Shown here: piece by piece, positions 31,070 to 33,402 of the stretch
How positions within the stretch are numbered: position 1 is the stretch's first letter
Layout: every line of letters starts with the position of its first letter
Assembly (NCBI GenBank): GCA_028565635.1
Contig: JAOXYB010021625.1
Coordinates: 1-33,402 of the forward strand
Direction: 5' to 3'
DNA from: Phoronis ovalis
Taxonomy: Eukaryota; Phoronida; Phoronidae
DNA length: 33,402 bases
Program-made: the position numbers and the translations under genes
Notes under the pieces: generated by a model
Told to the model about the DNA's origin: nothing
The model's database searches: none
Seen by the model: only the letters and a program-made list of their open reading frames with translations

Positions 31070-33402
31070 TCAATGTGCAGGCATACAATATATAAAAACA
31101 ATTGTCTTAAAGGCAGATGCTTTAAATTCACAGCTGCAACAAAATGATAGTATTACTACCATACCTTGTGCACAACTACGGCTCAATTCCAGACTGAAGT
31201 ATAATTAACCATAATTAATCCGTTTTGGTTATTTACAAGGAAAATATTTTGGTTTTTCTTGTAAGTGGTAGTAAAGATTACGTGCCCAAAGTGTGTTCCT
31301 TAATGGTGGTTAAAATGATGTGCATGCCTCAGTATCTTTCTGCTACTATGGCAGGTCACTGCTCAGTTGTTTACCACTGATTCCAGGTTTACAAAACCAT
31401 AGGTCACATACTTGTGACCACAAACAGGTCTTTCATAATTGATAGGAGAATAAAGTTATTTTAGTGCTTTTGCCAGTATGTTTAGGTCTCCAGATAATTC
31501 AAAGACTGGCGGCTGAAATTTTTTTTATGAAATATGCCAATATGCCACATGTAAATGAGATGTATACATAAACAAAACTTATCATAATTTTTAATAAAAA
31601 ATTAAATTCCCAATGGTTTACCATAAATAGATGGCGAAAATCCATTAAATAACTTTTAGGACAAAAATATTATCATACCACAGACTACAACTACTAGTAT
31701 AACTGAGGTTTGGCAGATGTTCAGTAAAAAGACAAAGACTTTGTTTTCAAGCATAAATATTGATGATTCTGTACTTGAATGCTATACAGAAAATTGTATG
31801 CAATATTTACCACAAAATAAACAAATCTGGATCTATATACTTTTAGTGGCTTTCTGACAAAAGATTTAACCTACGTATATACCAAAATTCATAGTGTTTA
31901 CAGCCAAGCAGAACAAATATTTTGTTATATTAACTGAAATGAGAATTTACTTTACTTTTTGGGTGAATGGCATCACACACTACTTGGGTACATAAAAAGC
32001 TAGCTTATAAAAAATGCTCTAGATATACATGACTCCCAAGCCATAGTAAGTAGACATGAATGAAATCGAAATACATTCATGAGTCCATATTGGAATAATA
32101 ATCAATATTGTTGCTGACTGACTGATGATAAACAAAACAGTTATCTGTCTGTCTGCTCCAACCATCTCAATACTGATACATATATGACAGGTGATCCTAC
32201 AAACATTTATTGTCCAGGCAATTATAATGTCAGCCTGTTTGATGTAACCATGACAACAAACTTATCAACAGAGATTTTTTAAAATGCAAAAACTAAAGTT
32301 TATTGCTGCAATGTAACCCAATAACTAAAGATCAATGAAAAATTGTGCTCTTTCCTAGTATAAAGTTTATATTAGATTTGATGTTATAAACTACCATAAA
32401 ATATAATTTACTATTTATTTTAGCATTTGAGCAACAGAAAGTAGAATTACATTTTTTTTTGTTAAAATCAAAGCAGGATTTGAGTGGACAGGATCAAAGT
32501 ATTGTGCTTGAAAGAAATGAGTGTCAAACAAAGCCCATAACTACCCGATAACAAAAGGGCAATTTCTAATAAGAAGAAATAACAGTGCTTGAATAATTCA
32601 TTACCACAAGAGGAAGGGGTATGTATACCAATAGGGGCATAGCTGACATTTTATCATTAAACACAGAACATGCATGAACACAAACAAATCCCAAAGATAA
32701 AGGCGTAATGTATGACATTTACATTGAAAACAAGGCAAATATTTGACTTTTTGTTTTTTAATCTCTCAGTAACGGGACTAAAGAAAGTACGTCAACAGGC
32801 CTGCAGATTATTATCCATCCTCTTACTTTGTTTATGGTAATCCACGATTTACGTCATACTTCTCACCATACTTTAAATTCATGGTTGCAGAAAATTAGCT
32901 CAATGCAAGTTTGTAATGATGAAAAGAGGGTTTGGCATAAGGGAAAAAAGAAAGGGGATATCATAAATTCACAAAGGTGTTTCTGCAATTCAGCTTCATT
33001 CACAGTACAGATGCATTTTTTTAAAGCCACTTATGATTTTCATCAAATATTTCATGACTTATTAAATACCAAGAAACAAGATGAAAAAACTGTTACTTGA
33101 AAGCAATATGACCGAAACATAGCAACAAAAAATGTGCATCAAATGGGAAATGACTGGTTAGCTTTCTAACTTCCAAACCAAAGTGACATAGTCCTGTTAA
33201 AAGTTAAAGATAGCACATACACCTTATTAGGTAGACCACACATAGACAGCAGATCAAACATCTTTACAAGATGGAATTCCACTTTCTACTATAAGCAAAA
33301 TGTTGTGTAATGTGTTATTATTAAGTTCAGCTTCACCAATGCTCTCTGCACCATATAATGTAGTTGACATAGATCAGAACAAGCTGAATAAAAATTAATA
33401 TA

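Larger units (their letters stand above)
24576..33402. other. 8.8 kb without a recognisable gene
   Basis: No reading frame with recognisable protein features or exon-like splice bounding was found on either strand. The acceptor at 24576 implies that receptor 5' UTR exons and the promoter lie somewhere to the right, so part of this stretch is probably a 5' UTR intron. The longest frame (plus, 32828-33100) has no family resemblance. Otherwise only AT-rich sequence and minor repeats were seen. Confidence 0.55.

Noticed and set aside
32828-33100. Plus-strand 90-residue ORF near the right edge
   Set aside because: No recognisable domain, signal peptide or splice context. A frame of this length is expected by chance in 33 kb.
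1-33402. tRNA, rRNA, CRISPR arrays, operons or phage-like regions
   Set aside because: No tRNA box pattern, rRNA core sequence or regularly spaced direct repeats were seen. The intron-rich gene structure is eukaryotic, so prokaryotic features are not expected.

Overview
The window is animal nuclear DNA, AT-rich (roughly one third G+C by eye). The genes are split by spliceosomal GT-AG introns, and both genes I can support are on the minus strand. The products, an insulin-receptor-like tyrosine kinase receptor and a cadherin, indicate a metazoan. A GABA-B-like flytrap joined to a tyrosine kinase points to an invertebrate, and an early-branching one such as a sponge, placozoan or cnidarian is plausible, but the sequence alone does not decide the phylum.

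Main gene (24512 down to 5719): I could join 17 coding exons in one unbroken reading frame, with every junction GT-AG and every phase matching. They give a complete 1357-residue single-pass receptor. In order it has a signal peptide; a first extracellular domain resembling the bacterial OpuAC/ProX glycine-betaine-binding fold (type II periplasmic binding protein) with a Cys-rich insert; a second extracellular domain that is a GABA-B/ANF-receptor-type Venus flytrap (type I periplasmic binding protein); one membrane helix; an insulin-receptor-like tyrosine kinase with all catalytic residues; and a Ser/Tyr-rich tail ending in a PDZ-ligand-like motif. Flytrap plus transmembrane plus tyrosine kinase is the definition of a Venus kinase receptor (VKR). 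The extra OpuAC-like domain in front is not part of the canonical VKR layout and is the most interesting thing here: a receptor with two different small-molecule-binding modules in tandem driving one kinase.

Second gene (1642 down to 418, continuing off the left edge): the first coding exon of a cadherin-superfamily protein, with signal peptide, about three cadherin repeats, a furin-type RSRR site and the start of another repeat. It lies downstream of the receptor gene, head to tail, and they are about 3.7 kb apart between the probable receptor poly(A) site and the cadherin start codon.

Layout: 1-417 cadherin intron with a small tandem repeat; 418-1642 cadherin exon 1; 1643-5348 intergenic, with TATA-like sites, a G-tract followed by a T-rich repeat, and otherwise plain AT-rich DNA; 5349-5718 probable receptor 3' UTR; 5719-24512 receptor gene with introns from 177 bp to 6.2 kb; 24513-24575 5' UTR part of the start exon, preceded by a splice acceptor; 24576-33402 no recognisable gene, either upstream intron/UTR/promoter of the receptor or intergenic. 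Repeats include two diverged copies of a dispersed repeat in introns 15 and 2, a foldback/MITE-like element in intron 1, and microsatellites in intron 6. The two genes share no obvious pathway beyond both encoding cell-surface proteins.
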